Source: Leuconostoc litchii (lineage in GTDB: Bacteria > Bacillota > Bacilli > Lactobacillales > Lactobacillaceae). Taken from it: DNA of 45,693 nt. The position numbers were made by a program, and so were the translations under genes. The stretch is from positions 1-45,693 of the forward strand of contig NZ_SDGY01000006.1 of NCBI RefSeq assembly GCF_008107645.1, read 5' to 3'. Below are positions 26,300-33,970 of the stretch, piece after piece (the stretch's first letter is position 1; each line of letters begins with the position of its first letter). The notes under the pieces are model-generated. The model was not told the origin of the DNA. It saw nothing but the letters and a program-made list of their open reading frames with translations, and ran no database searches.

Positions 26300-26887
26300 T
26301 TATTGTTCCATTTTTAATAGTTTAGATTTTTCTAATAAGTTAACAATCCAATAGACTAGTACGCCAGCAAAAAAAGCAATAGAAATCCAACGTACAATAA
26401 ATAGACCAAATAACATACCAAATCCAAACTGTAAATAACCATCATGAAACAGCGACCATACAAAAGTCATAACAGTTCCAGTAAAGGTTGACAAAATCAA
26501 ACCTGTCTTCCAATTTTTATAACCTGTCAATGTAAAACCTAGCTCTGAGCCAATGCCTTGAATAAATCCCGAAATTAAAGTAGCTACGCCCCAATATCCT
26601 CCCAAAAGAGCTTCTCCTGTAGCGCCAAGCAACTCACCAATTAAACCAGCACCCACTCGTCTCAATAAATAACTAGAAAGAGGCGCCGCCATCATCCAAG
26701 GACCAATTGTGATTGCAATTGTATATTGATGTAACCCAAGTGGTACTAATACAGCATCCAAAGCTGTATACACCGGATCCATAATAAAATAAATAACACC
26801 AAAAGCAATACCTATTAACGCCATTAGTATAACTTCACGTAATGACCATTTACTCTTTGATCTTGATGAAATTTCTACTTGTTCCAT
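26300..26887 (-). CDS. ykoE: Thiamin/hydroxymethylpyrimidine ECF substrate-binding protein YkoE
   Basis: 195 residues from ATG 26887, 9 nt after GAGGAG; ATG 26893 is only 3 nt from that site. About five to six hydrophobic helices and the YkoE-like core GPWMMAAPLSSYLLRRVGAG and SGFIQGIGSELGF. It is the membrane substrate-capture subunit for HMP or thiamin, working with YkoC and YkoD. Its transcript starts with a TPP riboswitch and a conditional terminator, so it should be switched off when TPP is abundant. Confidence 0.92.
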   Translation of the reverse strand: MEQVEISSRSKSKWSLREVILMALIGIAFGVIYFIMDPVYTALDAVLVPLGLHQYTIAITIGPWMMAAPLSSYLLRRVGAGLIGELLGATGEALLGGYWGVATLISGFIQGIGSELGFTLTGYKNWKTGLILSTFTGTVMTFVWSLFHDGYLQFGFGMLFGLFIVRWISIAFFAGVLVYWIVNLLEKSKLLKMEQ

Positions 26888-26951
26888 AAACATGTTCTCC
26901 TCTTTTTTGAGGGTGTATGTTTCGATAAAATACCTTTTAGTAATAAGTGCC

Positions 26952-26993
26952 TAAAAAAGCCACCAACCACAAAAGAAACTAGTGATTGATGGC
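26952..26993 (-). terminator. Conditional terminator of the ykoE TPP riboswitch
   Basis: Minus-strand arms of 12 nt (26982-26993 and 26959-26970, with G-U pairs) around an 11-nt loop, followed by TTTTTT. It lies between the TPP aptamer and ykoE, the normal place for the expression platform. Confidence 0.85.
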
Positions 26994-27017
26994 ATCTAAA
27001 AGACGTCTTAATCTAAG

Positions 27018-27092
27018 TTATCTTCCTTCGCAGGTCTTAACCTGACAGGTTCAATGGGTATTATCTCAACCTTACGGTACCCCAGATAAAAT
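27018..27092 (-). promoter_or_regulatory. TPP riboswitch upstream of ykoEDC
   Basis: The minus strand reads CTGGGGTACCG, GGTTGAGATAATACCC, TTGAACCTGTCAGGTTAA and ACCTGCGAAGGAAG in order, which are the conserved THI-element blocks (the CUGAGA-type loop is UUGAGA here). TATCT and AGATA close the P1 stem. Binding TPP should favour the downstream terminator and stop ykoEDC transcription. Confidence 0.97.
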
Positions 27093-27109
27093 ATTTAACT
27101 ACGAGAAAG

Positions 27110-27138
27110 AGTATAGCCTATTAATTTTAAAAATGCAA
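27110..27138 (-). promoter_or_regulatory. Promoter of the ykoEDC transcript
   Basis: Minus strand TTGCAT at 27138-27133, a 17-nt spacer and TATACT at 27115-27110. The start would fall just ahead of the TPP aptamer. Confidence 0.6.
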
Positions 27139-27164
27139 GATGCGGATTATTATTTTTTATCTAG

Positions 27165-27193
27165 TTGCAATTATTTCGTTGAAGTGCTATGCT
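27165..27193 (+). promoter_or_regulatory. Likely promoter of tenA
   Basis: Plus strand TTGCAA, a 17-nt spacer and TATGCT (approximately 27165-27193). The start would be about 20 nt before the second TPP aptamer. The -10 is not ideal, so moderate confidence. Confidence 0.45.
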
Positions 27194-27220
27194 TACTTCA
27201 TCAAAATTATTATATATTGT

Positions 27221-27305
27221 CCACTAGGGGTGCCTCTTGGCTGAGATGATGTCTAACATCAATCCCTTCGAACCTGATCTAGTCAACACTAGCGTAGGAA
27301 AGTGG
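27221..27305 (+). promoter_or_regulatory. TPP riboswitch upstream of tenA
   Basis: The conserved blocks AGGGGTGCC, GGCTGAGATGATG, ATCCCTTCGAACCTGATCTAG and CTAGCGTAGGAAAG occur in order. CCACT (27221-27225) pairs with AGTGG (27301-27305) to close P1. It is back to back with the ykoE riboswitch, about 130 bp apart on opposite strands. Confidence 0.98.
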
Positions 27306-27322
27306 TATTCTTTTTAATGAAG

Positions 27323-27359
27323 AATGCTCTTTTTTGCCTATGCAAGAAAGAGCATTTTT
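27323..27359 (+). terminator. Conditional terminator of the tenA riboswitch
   Basis: Arms of 15 nt (27323-27337 and 27342-27356, one G-U pair) with a 4-nt loop and a T run. It ends 33 nt before the tenA ATG, so it is the off-state element of the TPP switch. Confidence 0.88.
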
Positions 27360-27391
27360 GTTGATGATTAAACAAATTACTAGGAGATATT

Positions 27392-28141
27392 ATGTTATTT
27401 TCAGAAGAATTACGTGCTCAAGCACAACCAATTATGACTGCTATTCACGAGCATCCATTTGTTCGTGGTATCGCAACAGGTTACGTACCACGAGAGGCTT
27501 TAATTTTTTACGTGGAACAAGATTTTCAATACCTTAGTGAATTTATAAAAATCTATGCCAACGCGATTACAAAATTAAAAGACCGAGAAGAAATGAAATT
27601 TTTTGCCAATTCAATTAATTTCATTTTAAATAGTGAAATTCATCCACATCACGTTTTTTGTGATATAGCAGATGTTGCATATGAAACATTACAACATGCA
27701 ACGCCCGCACCAAAAGCATATTTGTATGAATCACATATGTATCGTGCTGCAGATACTGGATCATTGCTTAACATCTTAGCTGCTTTTCAACCTTGCCCCT
27801 GGACATATAGTGAAATTGCTCAAAAGCAAACAAAAGAACATGCTAATCACAAAAACAATCCCTTTAAAAGCTGGATTGATTTTTATGCTAAGTCAGCAAA
27901 TGAATCTGAAGGTTCCTTATCAAATAGTGTGTTTCAATGGATAGACCGTTTAGCAGAAAACGCCACTCCTCAGCAACGTCAACAAGCAATGCAGTTTTTT
28001 CTAAAAAGCTGTGAATTAGAATGGCAATTTTGGGAACAAGCTTATCATCAAGAAGACTGGCATTTTAAAGAATTGTTAACAACAGAAAAAAATAGCCATA
28101 ATAAAAAGTTGTCTTACAATCGTAAAACAACTATACAATAA
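27392..28141 (+). CDS. tenA: Aminopyrimidine aminohydrolase (thiaminase II) TenA
   Basis: 249 residues from ATG 27392, with AGGAG 6 nt upstream. Asp44, Tyr47 and Cys135 (FQPCPWTY) are in the positions of the active-site residues of B. subtilis TenA, and the glutamates of CELEWQFWEQ near 207-215 match the fourth. So it is the Cys-type TenA, which hydrolyses thiamin breakdown products to HMP for salvage. Control by a TPP riboswitch fits. The last about 20 residues (NSHNKKLSYNRK) form a basic tail beyond the usual end. Convergent with hisC only 7 bp away; I see no terminator between them. Confidence 0.96.
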   Translation: MLFSEELRAQAQPIMTAIHEHPFVRGIATGYVPREALIFYVEQDFQYLSEFIKIYANAITKLKDREEMKFFANSINFILNSEIHPHHVFCDIADVAYETLQHATPAPKAYLYESHMYRAADTGSLLNILAAFQPCPWTYSEIAQKQTKEHANHKNNPFKSWIDFYAKSANESEGSLSNSVFQWIDRLAENATPQQRQQAMQFFLKSCELEWQFWEQAYHQEDWHFKELLTTEKNSHNKKLSYNRKTTIQ

Positions 28142-28148
28142 AACTTTA

Positions 28149-29225
28149 TTATTTATAATTCGTTGCTTTCAAAAAAGCAAGCTTTAATTCAGCATTATCT
28201 TCCGGTGTACCCAGCGCTATACGAATCCAATCCGAGTTTAGGCGATCATTAACTTGGAATCCTTGTTCTAACAATGACTGCCCTACTTTTTTCGTTTCAC
28301 CCACTTTTATCCAAATAAAGTTAGCTTGTGATTCATAAAATTTAAAATTATTATCACGTAAGAAATCTTGAAATTTTTTGCGTTCTAACTGAAATTTGGC
28401 TACATTTTTTTGCAAATATTCTTGATCTAATACCGCTGCTGTACCACCAGCAATCTGATATGTCGACAAATTATACGGCAAACGGACAGCTTGCATCGCA
28501 GTGAATAATGGCTCCTGCATAATACCATACCCAACTCGTAAATTAGCCAAACCGTACGCTTTTGATAAAGTACGCAAAACTACAAGGTTATCATATTTTG
28601 ATACAAGCGGTGCAACAGTAGCATTGGGTTTGTCAACAAAATCATAATAGGCTTCATCCACAACCAAAATAACATTTTGGGGTAATTTATCTAGAAAATT
28701 TTGGATAGCATCAGTTGTTTCAAAAACACCTGTTGGATTATTAGGGTTAGCAATCCAAACCATCGCCGTTTTGTCATCAATGGCCTTCAACATTTCTTCA
28801 AAATTAACGTGTCCGTTGTCTTCATCAACAGGCACTTTTTTTGTTGTCGCCTGTTCAATTTGAGCATGCATAGCATATTCACCAAATGTAGGACTTGGAA
28901 CGATAACATTTGCCCCTGGCTCCAACACTACACGAGTCAGAAGTTCTATTAATTCATCAGCTCCTGCACCAAAAATTAGGTTATCAGGATTAACCTGATT
29001 TAATGTTGCAACCGCTTCACGCAGTGATGTTGCTTGTCCATCCGGATAGTATCCTAAGATATCATCTGATACTTCGCGAACTGCTTGTGCAACTTTTGGT
29101 GACGGTCCGTAAACGGACTCATTAGCAGATAAACGAGATACATGTTTTAACCCATACTTTTCTTTGATAACTTTCACTGGTAGTTCTGCCTGATATGCTG
29201 ACAACGATTTCACTGTATCTTTCAT
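28149..29225 (-). CDS. hisC: Histidinol-phosphate aminotransferase HisC
   Basis: 358 residues from ATG 29225, which is 10 nt after GAGGAG at the end of hisE; a frame extension to 29246 is not needed. PLP-dependent class I/II aminotransferase: RLSANESVYGPSP, WIANPNNPTG, VDEAYYDF, and the Schiff-base lysine in TLSKAYGLANLRVGYG. Converts imidazole acetol phosphate and glutamate to histidinol phosphate. Last gene of the his operon. The paralogous use for aromatic amino acids cannot be excluded. Confidence 0.95.
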   Translation of the reverse strand: MKDTVKSLSAYQAELPVKVIKEKYGLKHVSRLSANESVYGPSPKVAQAVREVSDDILGYYPDGQATSLREAVATLNQVNPDNLIFGAGADELIELLTRVVLEPGANVIVPSPTFGEYAMHAQIEQATTKKVPVDEDNGHVNFEEMLKAIDDKTAMVWIANPNNPTGVFETTDAIQNFLDKLPQNVILVVDEAYYDFVDKPNATVAPLVSKYDNLVVLRTLSKAYGLANLRVGYGIMQEPLFTAMQAVRLPYNLSTYQIAGGTAAVLDQEYLQKNVAKFQLERKKFQDFLRDNNFKFYESQANFIWIKVGETKKVGQSLLEQGFQVNDRLNSDWIRIALGTPEDNAELKLAFLKATNYK

Positions 29226-29230
29226 TATTT

Positions 29231-29554
29231 CTATTCTCCTCGCCAATCTTTACGTTCATGTAATAATGATTTTTGCCCTAAACGTGACCCTAATTCATCT
29301 TTAATATCATTAAAAGTCACACCTTTTTCTACCAATAACACCATCAAATGAAATAGTAAATCAGATGCTTCATAAATTAATTCTTCTTTATTATTTTTAG
29401 CACCAAGAATAACTTCTGTACTCTCTTCACCAACCTTTTTCAGGATTTTGTCTAACCCTTTTTGATACAAATAATTGGTATAAGAACCCTCTTGAGGATT
29501 TTTCTTACGCTCAAGAACTTGTATGTAAAGTTCTTCGATTGTTTGTTGTACCAT
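29231..29554 (-). CDS. hisE: Phosphoribosyl-ATP pyrophosphatase HisE
   Basis: 107 residues from ATG 29554. All-helical MazG-like fold with SYTNYLYQKGLDKILKKVGE, EESTEVILGAKN and EASDLLFHLMVLL, the HisE metal-binding pattern. Cleaves PR-ATP to PR-AMP, the second step. Encoded separately from HisI, 27 nt downstream of it. Confidence 0.96.
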   Translation of the reverse strand: MVQQTIEELYIQVLERKKNPQEGSYTNYLYQKGLDKILKKVGEESTEVILGAKNNKEELIYEASDLLFHLMVLLVEKGVTFNDIKDELGSRLGQKSLLHERKDWRGE

Positions 29555-29581
29555 TTTTTCTCCTTTAATTAGTATAATCTT

Positions 29582-29980
29582 TTATTCTTTTGGAAAATAG
29601 CCATCAGTCCATTTATTTTTGATTTTGGCTTGATTGGCGTCTGTTAACCCTTCACCAGTTATAGTGTTAAAAAAACATGAATATGCATTGGTATGACATG
29701 CAGGTCCAGCCGGTCTAACATGAATAAGTAACGTATCTAAATCACAATCCAAAGTCATACTAATTACCCGTTGGATATTACCAGAAGTTTCTCCTTTATG
29801 CCACAGTTCATGTCGCTCCCGAGACCAGAACCAAGTTTCTCCTGTGCTCTTCGTAAGCTCATAACTTTCTTTATTCATATAACCCAACATCAGAAATGCT
29901 TGTGTTTCGGCATCAACTATCACGGCTGGAATCATGCCATTTTGGCTTTTTTTGTCAAAATTTGGTTCTGTTCCAATCAT
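29582..29980 (-). CDS. hisI: Phosphoribosyl-AMP cyclohydrolase HisI
   Basis: 132 residues from ATG 29980, overlapping hisF by 4 nt. [40 protein letters not shown], the metal-binding [11 protein letters not shown], and the zinc cysteines of [11 protein letters not shown] are all present. Opens the adenine ring of PR-AMP. Not fused to HisE, unlike in enterobacteria. Confidence 0.97.
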   Translation of the reverse strand: MIGTEPNFDKKSQNGMIPAVIVDAETQAFLMLGYMNKESYELTKSTGETWFWSRERHELWHKGETSGNIQRVISMTLDCDLDTLLIHVRPAGPACHTNAYSCFFNTITGEGLTDANQAKIKNKWTDGYFPKE

Positions 29981-30741
29981 ATGCGTATCTCGGCTCCTTC
30001 TGATTTTAATACTTTTTTTAAGTCAGGTATTTTGATTTCTCCAAAATGGAAAACAGAAGCTGCAAGTGCAGCATCAATGTTGGTTTGTTCAAATAATTCA
30101 GTAAAATCTTTTATTGCTCCGGCGCCACCAGAAGCTACTATCGGCACGTCAACAGCTTCGGCCAATTGACTATAAAGTTGAATGTCATATCCTTTTTTAG
30201 TACCATCGGCATCCATACTTGTTACAAGTAATTCTCCAACACCACGAGATACTAGTTCAGAAGCCCACTCTACGGCATCCAATGCCGTTGGTTTAGAGCC
30301 ACCCGCAACGTATACACGATATATTCCTGCTGTATTATCCCATTTAGCATCGATAGCACCAACAATAGCCTGCGATCCAAATATCTTTGCACCACTCGTA
30401 ATCAAATCTGGATTTTTCACTGCTTCTGAGTTCACAAATACTTTATCAGCACCAGCCTTGATTAATCGAGACATATCCTCGGTTGTTCTGATGCCACCAC
30501 CAACAGTTAATGGAATAAAAACTTCTTTGGATACTGCGTCAACAACAGACATGATGGTGTCACGCTCTTCTAAAGTTGCTGTGATATCTAAAAAGACTAT
30601 TTCATCAGCGCCAGATGCTTGATATGCTTTTGCTGATTCGACAGGATCCCCTACTTCACGCAGGTTGATAAAATTAACACCTTTAACTACTTTACCGTTC
30701 TTAATATCTAGTGCCGGAACAATACGTTTCGCTAATGTCAT
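29977..30741 (-). CDS. hisF: Imidazole glycerol phosphate synthase cyclase subunit HisF
   Basis: 254 residues from ATG 30741. A (beta/alpha)8 barrel with the catalytic Asp12 in [17 protein letters not shown] and the Asp near 130 in VGAIDAKW. The usual Cys before LD is Ala here. Makes imidazole glycerol phosphate and AICAR from PRFAR using ammonia from HisH. Overlaps hisA and hisI by 4 nt each. Confidence 0.97.
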   Translation of the reverse strand: MTLAKRIVPALDIKNGKVVKGVNFINLREVGDPVESAKAYQASGADEIVFLDITATLEERDTIMSVVDAVSKEVFIPLTVGGGIRTTEDMSRLIKAGADKVFVNSEAVKNPDLITSGAKIFGSQAIVGAIDAKWDNTAGIYRVYVAGGSKPTALDAVEWASELVSRGVGELLVTSMDADGTKKGYDIQLYSQLAEAVDVPIVASGGAGAIKDFTELFEQTNIDAALAASVFHFGEIKIPDLKKVLKSEGAEIRI

Positions 30742-31454
30742 CCATCTACCTCCTTTAGTTGGGATAGCGTGACATCCCCATCATAGAGCGCACGACCAAC
30801 AATAATATCTTTAATACCACTTGTTTGGAGTCTCTTAACATTTTGAATATTTGCTATGCCACCACTTGCTATAATATTACTTTCTTGAAATTTTTTTTGT
30901 AACCGTGAAAGCAATTCGACATTGGGTCCTGAGAGTGTTCCATCTCGTGCAATATCTGTCACAACAAAATTAATGACACCAACTGACAACATTGCTTCAA
31001 TAACATCATCAAAATTTGTATCAGAATTTTCTAACCATCCCTGTGTCGCAACCTTTTCGTTACGGCCATCAACACCAACAACAATTTTATCGGATCCGTA
31101 ATTTTTTACAGCTGTTTGAACTAATTCTGGATGTGTTAGTGCCGCCGAACCAATGATAACACGATTGATTCCCATTTTTATATACTGATCAACTTGCTCA
31201 ATAGTTCGAATACCCCCTCCTAGTTCGATAAAAAGCTCTGTTTTTTCTCGTAAAGACTGAATAACAGATAAATTTATAGGTTCTCCTGCTTTAGCGCCAT
31301 CTAAATCAACTAAGTGCAAATGCTTTAGCCCTATTTTTTCGATTTGTTGTGCTTGATTTAGTGGATCTGGGTTAATCGTTGTTTCTTTTTGATAGTCACC
31401 TTGATAAAGACGAACAGATTGTCCATGAAGTAAATCAATTGCGGGAAAAATCAT
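30738..31454 (-). CDS. hisA: ProFAR isomerase HisA
   Basis: 238 residues from ATG 31454, overlapping hisH by 4 nt. IFPAIDLLHGQSVRLYQGDY is the HisA opening with the catalytic Asp8; VTDIARDGTLSGPNVEL carries the second Asp. Phosphate-binding GGGIRT and ASGGIAN loops are seen. Isomerises ProFAR to PRFAR, the substrate for HisF/HisH. Confidence 0.97.
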   Translation of the reverse strand: MIFPAIDLLHGQSVRLYQGDYQKETTINPDPLNQAQQIEKIGLKHLHLVDLDGAKAGEPINLSVIQSLREKTELFIELGGGIRTIEQVDQYIKMGINRVIIGSAALTHPELVQTAVKNYGSDKIVVGVDGRNEKVATQGWLENSDTNFDDVIEAMLSVGVINFVVTDIARDGTLSGPNVELLSRLQKKFQESNIIASGGIANIQNVKRLQTSGIKDIIVGRALYDGDVTLSQLKEVDG

Positions 31455-32068
31455 ACACTTTCTACCATTTCTTTGAAATTTTGCCAGATTTTCAAACCAT
31501 CTTGTCCAGATTTTTCCGGATGAAATTGTGCACCAATTACATTGTTGTTAATGACAACACTTGGTACATCAATTTTTCCATAATTAACAGTTGCCGCAAT
31601 ATACTTTGGGTCAGTCAGGGCATAATAACTGTGGACGAAATAGGTATACTTATCATTAATCGTACGTGTGATTGGATTTACTTGACTGACTTTGTTTTTA
31701 TTCCAACCCATTTGTGGTACTTTATAATTTTTTTGTTTAGGTAATTCAACTACCTGCCCTGGTATAAGACCTAATCCTGTGGTTTCACCAAATTCAGTTG
31801 ATGAATCGAAAAGCAATTGCATGCCTAGGCAAACACCCAGTAATGGTTTGCCAGTTTTGGAAAACTGTTGTATCGGCTCAACTAACCCACGCTCTCTTAA
31901 CTTTGTCATGGCTGAAGCAAAAGCACCGACCCCTGGTACGACGACCCCGTCAGCTTCTGCAATTTCAATAGGATTTTGAGACACTTTAGCATCTAATCCG
32001 GTGTATTCAATTGCCTTCATGACATTTCTTATATTACCCGCACCATAATCTACGATAATAATTGCCAT
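31451..32068 (-). CDS. hisH: Imidazole glycerol phosphate synthase glutaminase subunit HisH
   Basis: 205 residues from ATG 32068. Class I glutamine amidotransferase with the nucleophile Cys in LLGVCLGMQLLF (about residue 80) and the His/Glu of GAQFHPEKSG (about 182-191). Supplies ammonia to HisF. It starts 34 nt after hisB; TGA/ATG overlap with hisA follows. Confidence 0.97.
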   Translation of the reverse strand: MAIIIVDYGAGNIRNVMKAIEYTGLDAKVSQNPIEIAEADGVVVPGVGAFASAMTKLRERGLVEPIQQFSKTGKPLLGVCLGMQLLFDSSTEFGETTGLGLIPGQVVELPKQKNYKVPQMGWNKNKVSQVNPITRTINDKYTYFVHSYYALTDPKYIAATVNYGKIDVPSVVINNNVIGAQFHPEKSGQDGLKIWQNFKEMVESV

Positions 32069-32102
32069 ATCGCTCTCCTTTATTTTTGATGATTCATGTA
32101 AA

Positions 32103-32690
32103 TTAAATCAGTCCTTTTGTTGAATTAACCCCTTTAATTTCTGGATTGACTGTAACTGCTTGACGCATTGCACGACCAACTGCCTTAAACATACTCTCAA
32201 TTTTATGGTGCGTATTTCGTCCATACAAAACTTCAATATGAACATTGGCCTTAGCCTGATCGGCAAAACCTTGCCAGAAGTCTTCCACAACTTCTGTTTC
32301 AAATGCACCTAATGTCGGAGTATTAAGTTCAGCTTTCAAGACTAAATAAGATCTACCAGACAAATCAACCACTGCCCTTGCTAAAGTTTCATCCATAGGT
32401 ACAAATTGTGCACCATATCGTTCGATACCAACTTTATCACCGAGAGCTTGCGCGAAAGCTTCTCCCAATACGATACCGACATCTTCAGTCGTATGGTGAC
32501 TATCAACCTGTAAATCACCTTTCACATCGACCTGTAACCCAAAACGTCCATGTTTAGCAAATAAAGTTAGCATATGATCGATATAGCCAATACCAGTATC
32601 AACCTTAATTGGGGTTTGTTCATCAATATTTAAGGTTAATTCAATTTGTGTTTCAAAAGTATCTCGTTTAATAGTTGCTATTCTCGACAT
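32103..32690 (-). CDS. hisB: Imidazoleglycerol-phosphate dehydratase HisB
   Basis: 195 residues from ATG 32690, 2 nt after hisD. Contains the two manganese motifs DSHHTTEDVGIVLGEA and HIEVLYGRNTHHKIESMFK. This is the monofunctional dehydratase; there is no N-terminal HAD phosphatase, consistent with a separate HisK. Makes imidazole acetol phosphate. Confidence 0.98.
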   Translation of the reverse strand: MSRIATIKRDTFETQIELTLNIDEQTPIKVDTGIGYIDHMLTLFAKHGRFGLQVDVKGDLQVDSHHTTEDVGIVLGEAFAQALGDKVGIERYGAQFVPMDETLARAVVDLSGRSYLVLKAELNTPTLGAFETEVVEDFWQGFADQAKANVHIEVLYGRNTHHKIESMFKAVGRAMRQAVTVNPEIKGVNSTKGLI

Positions 32691-32692
32691 TA

Positions 32693-33970
32693 TTATTTTT
32701 CTCTACTTTCCATTGCTCTGGCATGAGCTTCTAAGCCCTCTTCACGTGCTAAAACAGTAACGTCTAATGCATCAGCTGCTAAGGCTTCAGCAGAATATTG
32801 CAAATATTGTATACGTTTTTGGAAATCCCAAACACCAAGGGGGGAACTAAATCTTGCGGTACCCCCTGTTGGTAAAATGTGATTTGGGCCTGCTAAATAA
32901 TCACCGAGGGGCTCAGAAGCATATTTACCTAAAAATACTGATCCAGCATTTTTAATCTTAGCAATATAGTTATAGGCATTTTCTAGTTGTATTTCCAAAT
33001 GTTCTGGTGCTACAGCATTCATCAAATCAATCATCAAATCAACTGTATCAACCAAATAAATAAATCCATTGTTTTTAATTGCCTTACGAGCGATGGCTTC
33101 ACGAGGTAAAATTTTCAATTGCTCTTCAACCTCTTCAGATACTTCGTTTGCTAGTGTTTCAGAATTCGTAATCAAAATTGCCCGTGCATTTACATCATGT
33201 TCTGCTTGTGATAACAAATCTGCTGCTACATCTTTTGCTCTGGCTGAATCATCAGCTAAAATACCAATCTCAGATGGTCCTGCAATCATATCAATATCTA
33301 CTTGTCCATAGACATCACGTTTAGCAGTAGCGACATAAGCATTCCCCGGACCAGTAATTTTATCAACTTGCGGAATTGATTCAGTACCATATGCTAGTGC
33401 TGCAATCGCCTGTGCTCCCCCAACTTGATAAATACAATCAACACCAGCTATTTTTGCAGCTGCTAACACTGCTTGATTTAACCCATTTTTTTGCGGTGGT
33501 GTCACCATAATGATGTTTTCAACTCCAGCGATTTTAGCCGGAATAGCATTCATCAGAACTGATGAAGGGTACGCAGCAGTACCACCAGGTACGTAAATTC
33601 CAACAGCAGATAAAGGCGTTACTTTTGTCCCTCGAATGATCCCATTACTAGGGCTATCCTCAAATGATTCACCAACTTCTAATTTGTGAAAGCTTCGAAT
33701 ATTGCGAGCAGCTTTTTCCAATGCTTTAATAACATCTGGATCAACCTGATCAAATGCTTCTTGTATTTGTTCATCTGTTACTTTTAATTCATCCAGACTA
33801 ACGCCATCAAATTGCTCTCCATATTCTTTCAGAGCAGTGTCCCCATTAGCACGAACATTTTTGATAATGTCAGCAACGCGTGCTTCAACTTGAGGGTCTA
33901 CTGTTTTTTCAGTTTGTTGACGAATACGTGCTTTTATTTCTTCTAATTTTTCATTCTTAATAATGTTCAT
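32693..33970 (-). CDS. hisD: Histidinol dehydrogenase HisD
   Basis: 425 residues from ATG 33970, overlapping hisZG by 4 nt. Features: VYVPGGTAAYPSSVLMNAIP, KITGPGNAYVATAKR, IAGPSEI, and the catalytic AEHD and HILPTGGTARFSSPLGVWDF regions. Oxidises histidinol to histidine with two NAD, the final two steps. Length is normal for the family. Confidence 0.98.
   Translation of the reverse strand: MNIIKNEKLEEIKARIRQQTEKTVDPQVEARVADIIKNVRANGDTALKEYGEQFDGVSLDELKVTDEQIQEAFDQVDPDVIKALEKAARNIRSFHKLEVGESFEDSPSNGIIRGTKVTPLSAVGIYVPGGTAAYPSSVLMNAIPAKIAGVENIIMVTPPQKNGLNQAVLAAAKIAGVDCIYQVGGAQAIAALAYGTESIPQVDKITGPGNAYVATAKRDVYGQVDIDMIAGPSEIGILADDSARAKDVAADLLSQAEHDVNARAILITNSETLANEVSEEVEEQLKILPREAIARKAIKNNGFIYLVDTVDLMIDLMNAVAPEHLEIQLENAYNYIAKIKNAGSVFLGKYASEPLGDYLAGPNHILPTGGTARFSSPLGVWDFQKRIQYLQYSAEALAADALDVTVLAREEGLEAHARAMESREK

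Noticed and set aside
30182-30622. 146-codon plus-strand frame
   Set aside because: It lies fully antisense to hisF, whose motifs and operon overlaps are clear, and its composition is that of a reverse-complement shadow.
31379-31744. 121-codon plus-strand frame over hisH/hisA
   Set aside because: Antisense to two certain his genes, with no ribosome-binding site and no recognisable domain.
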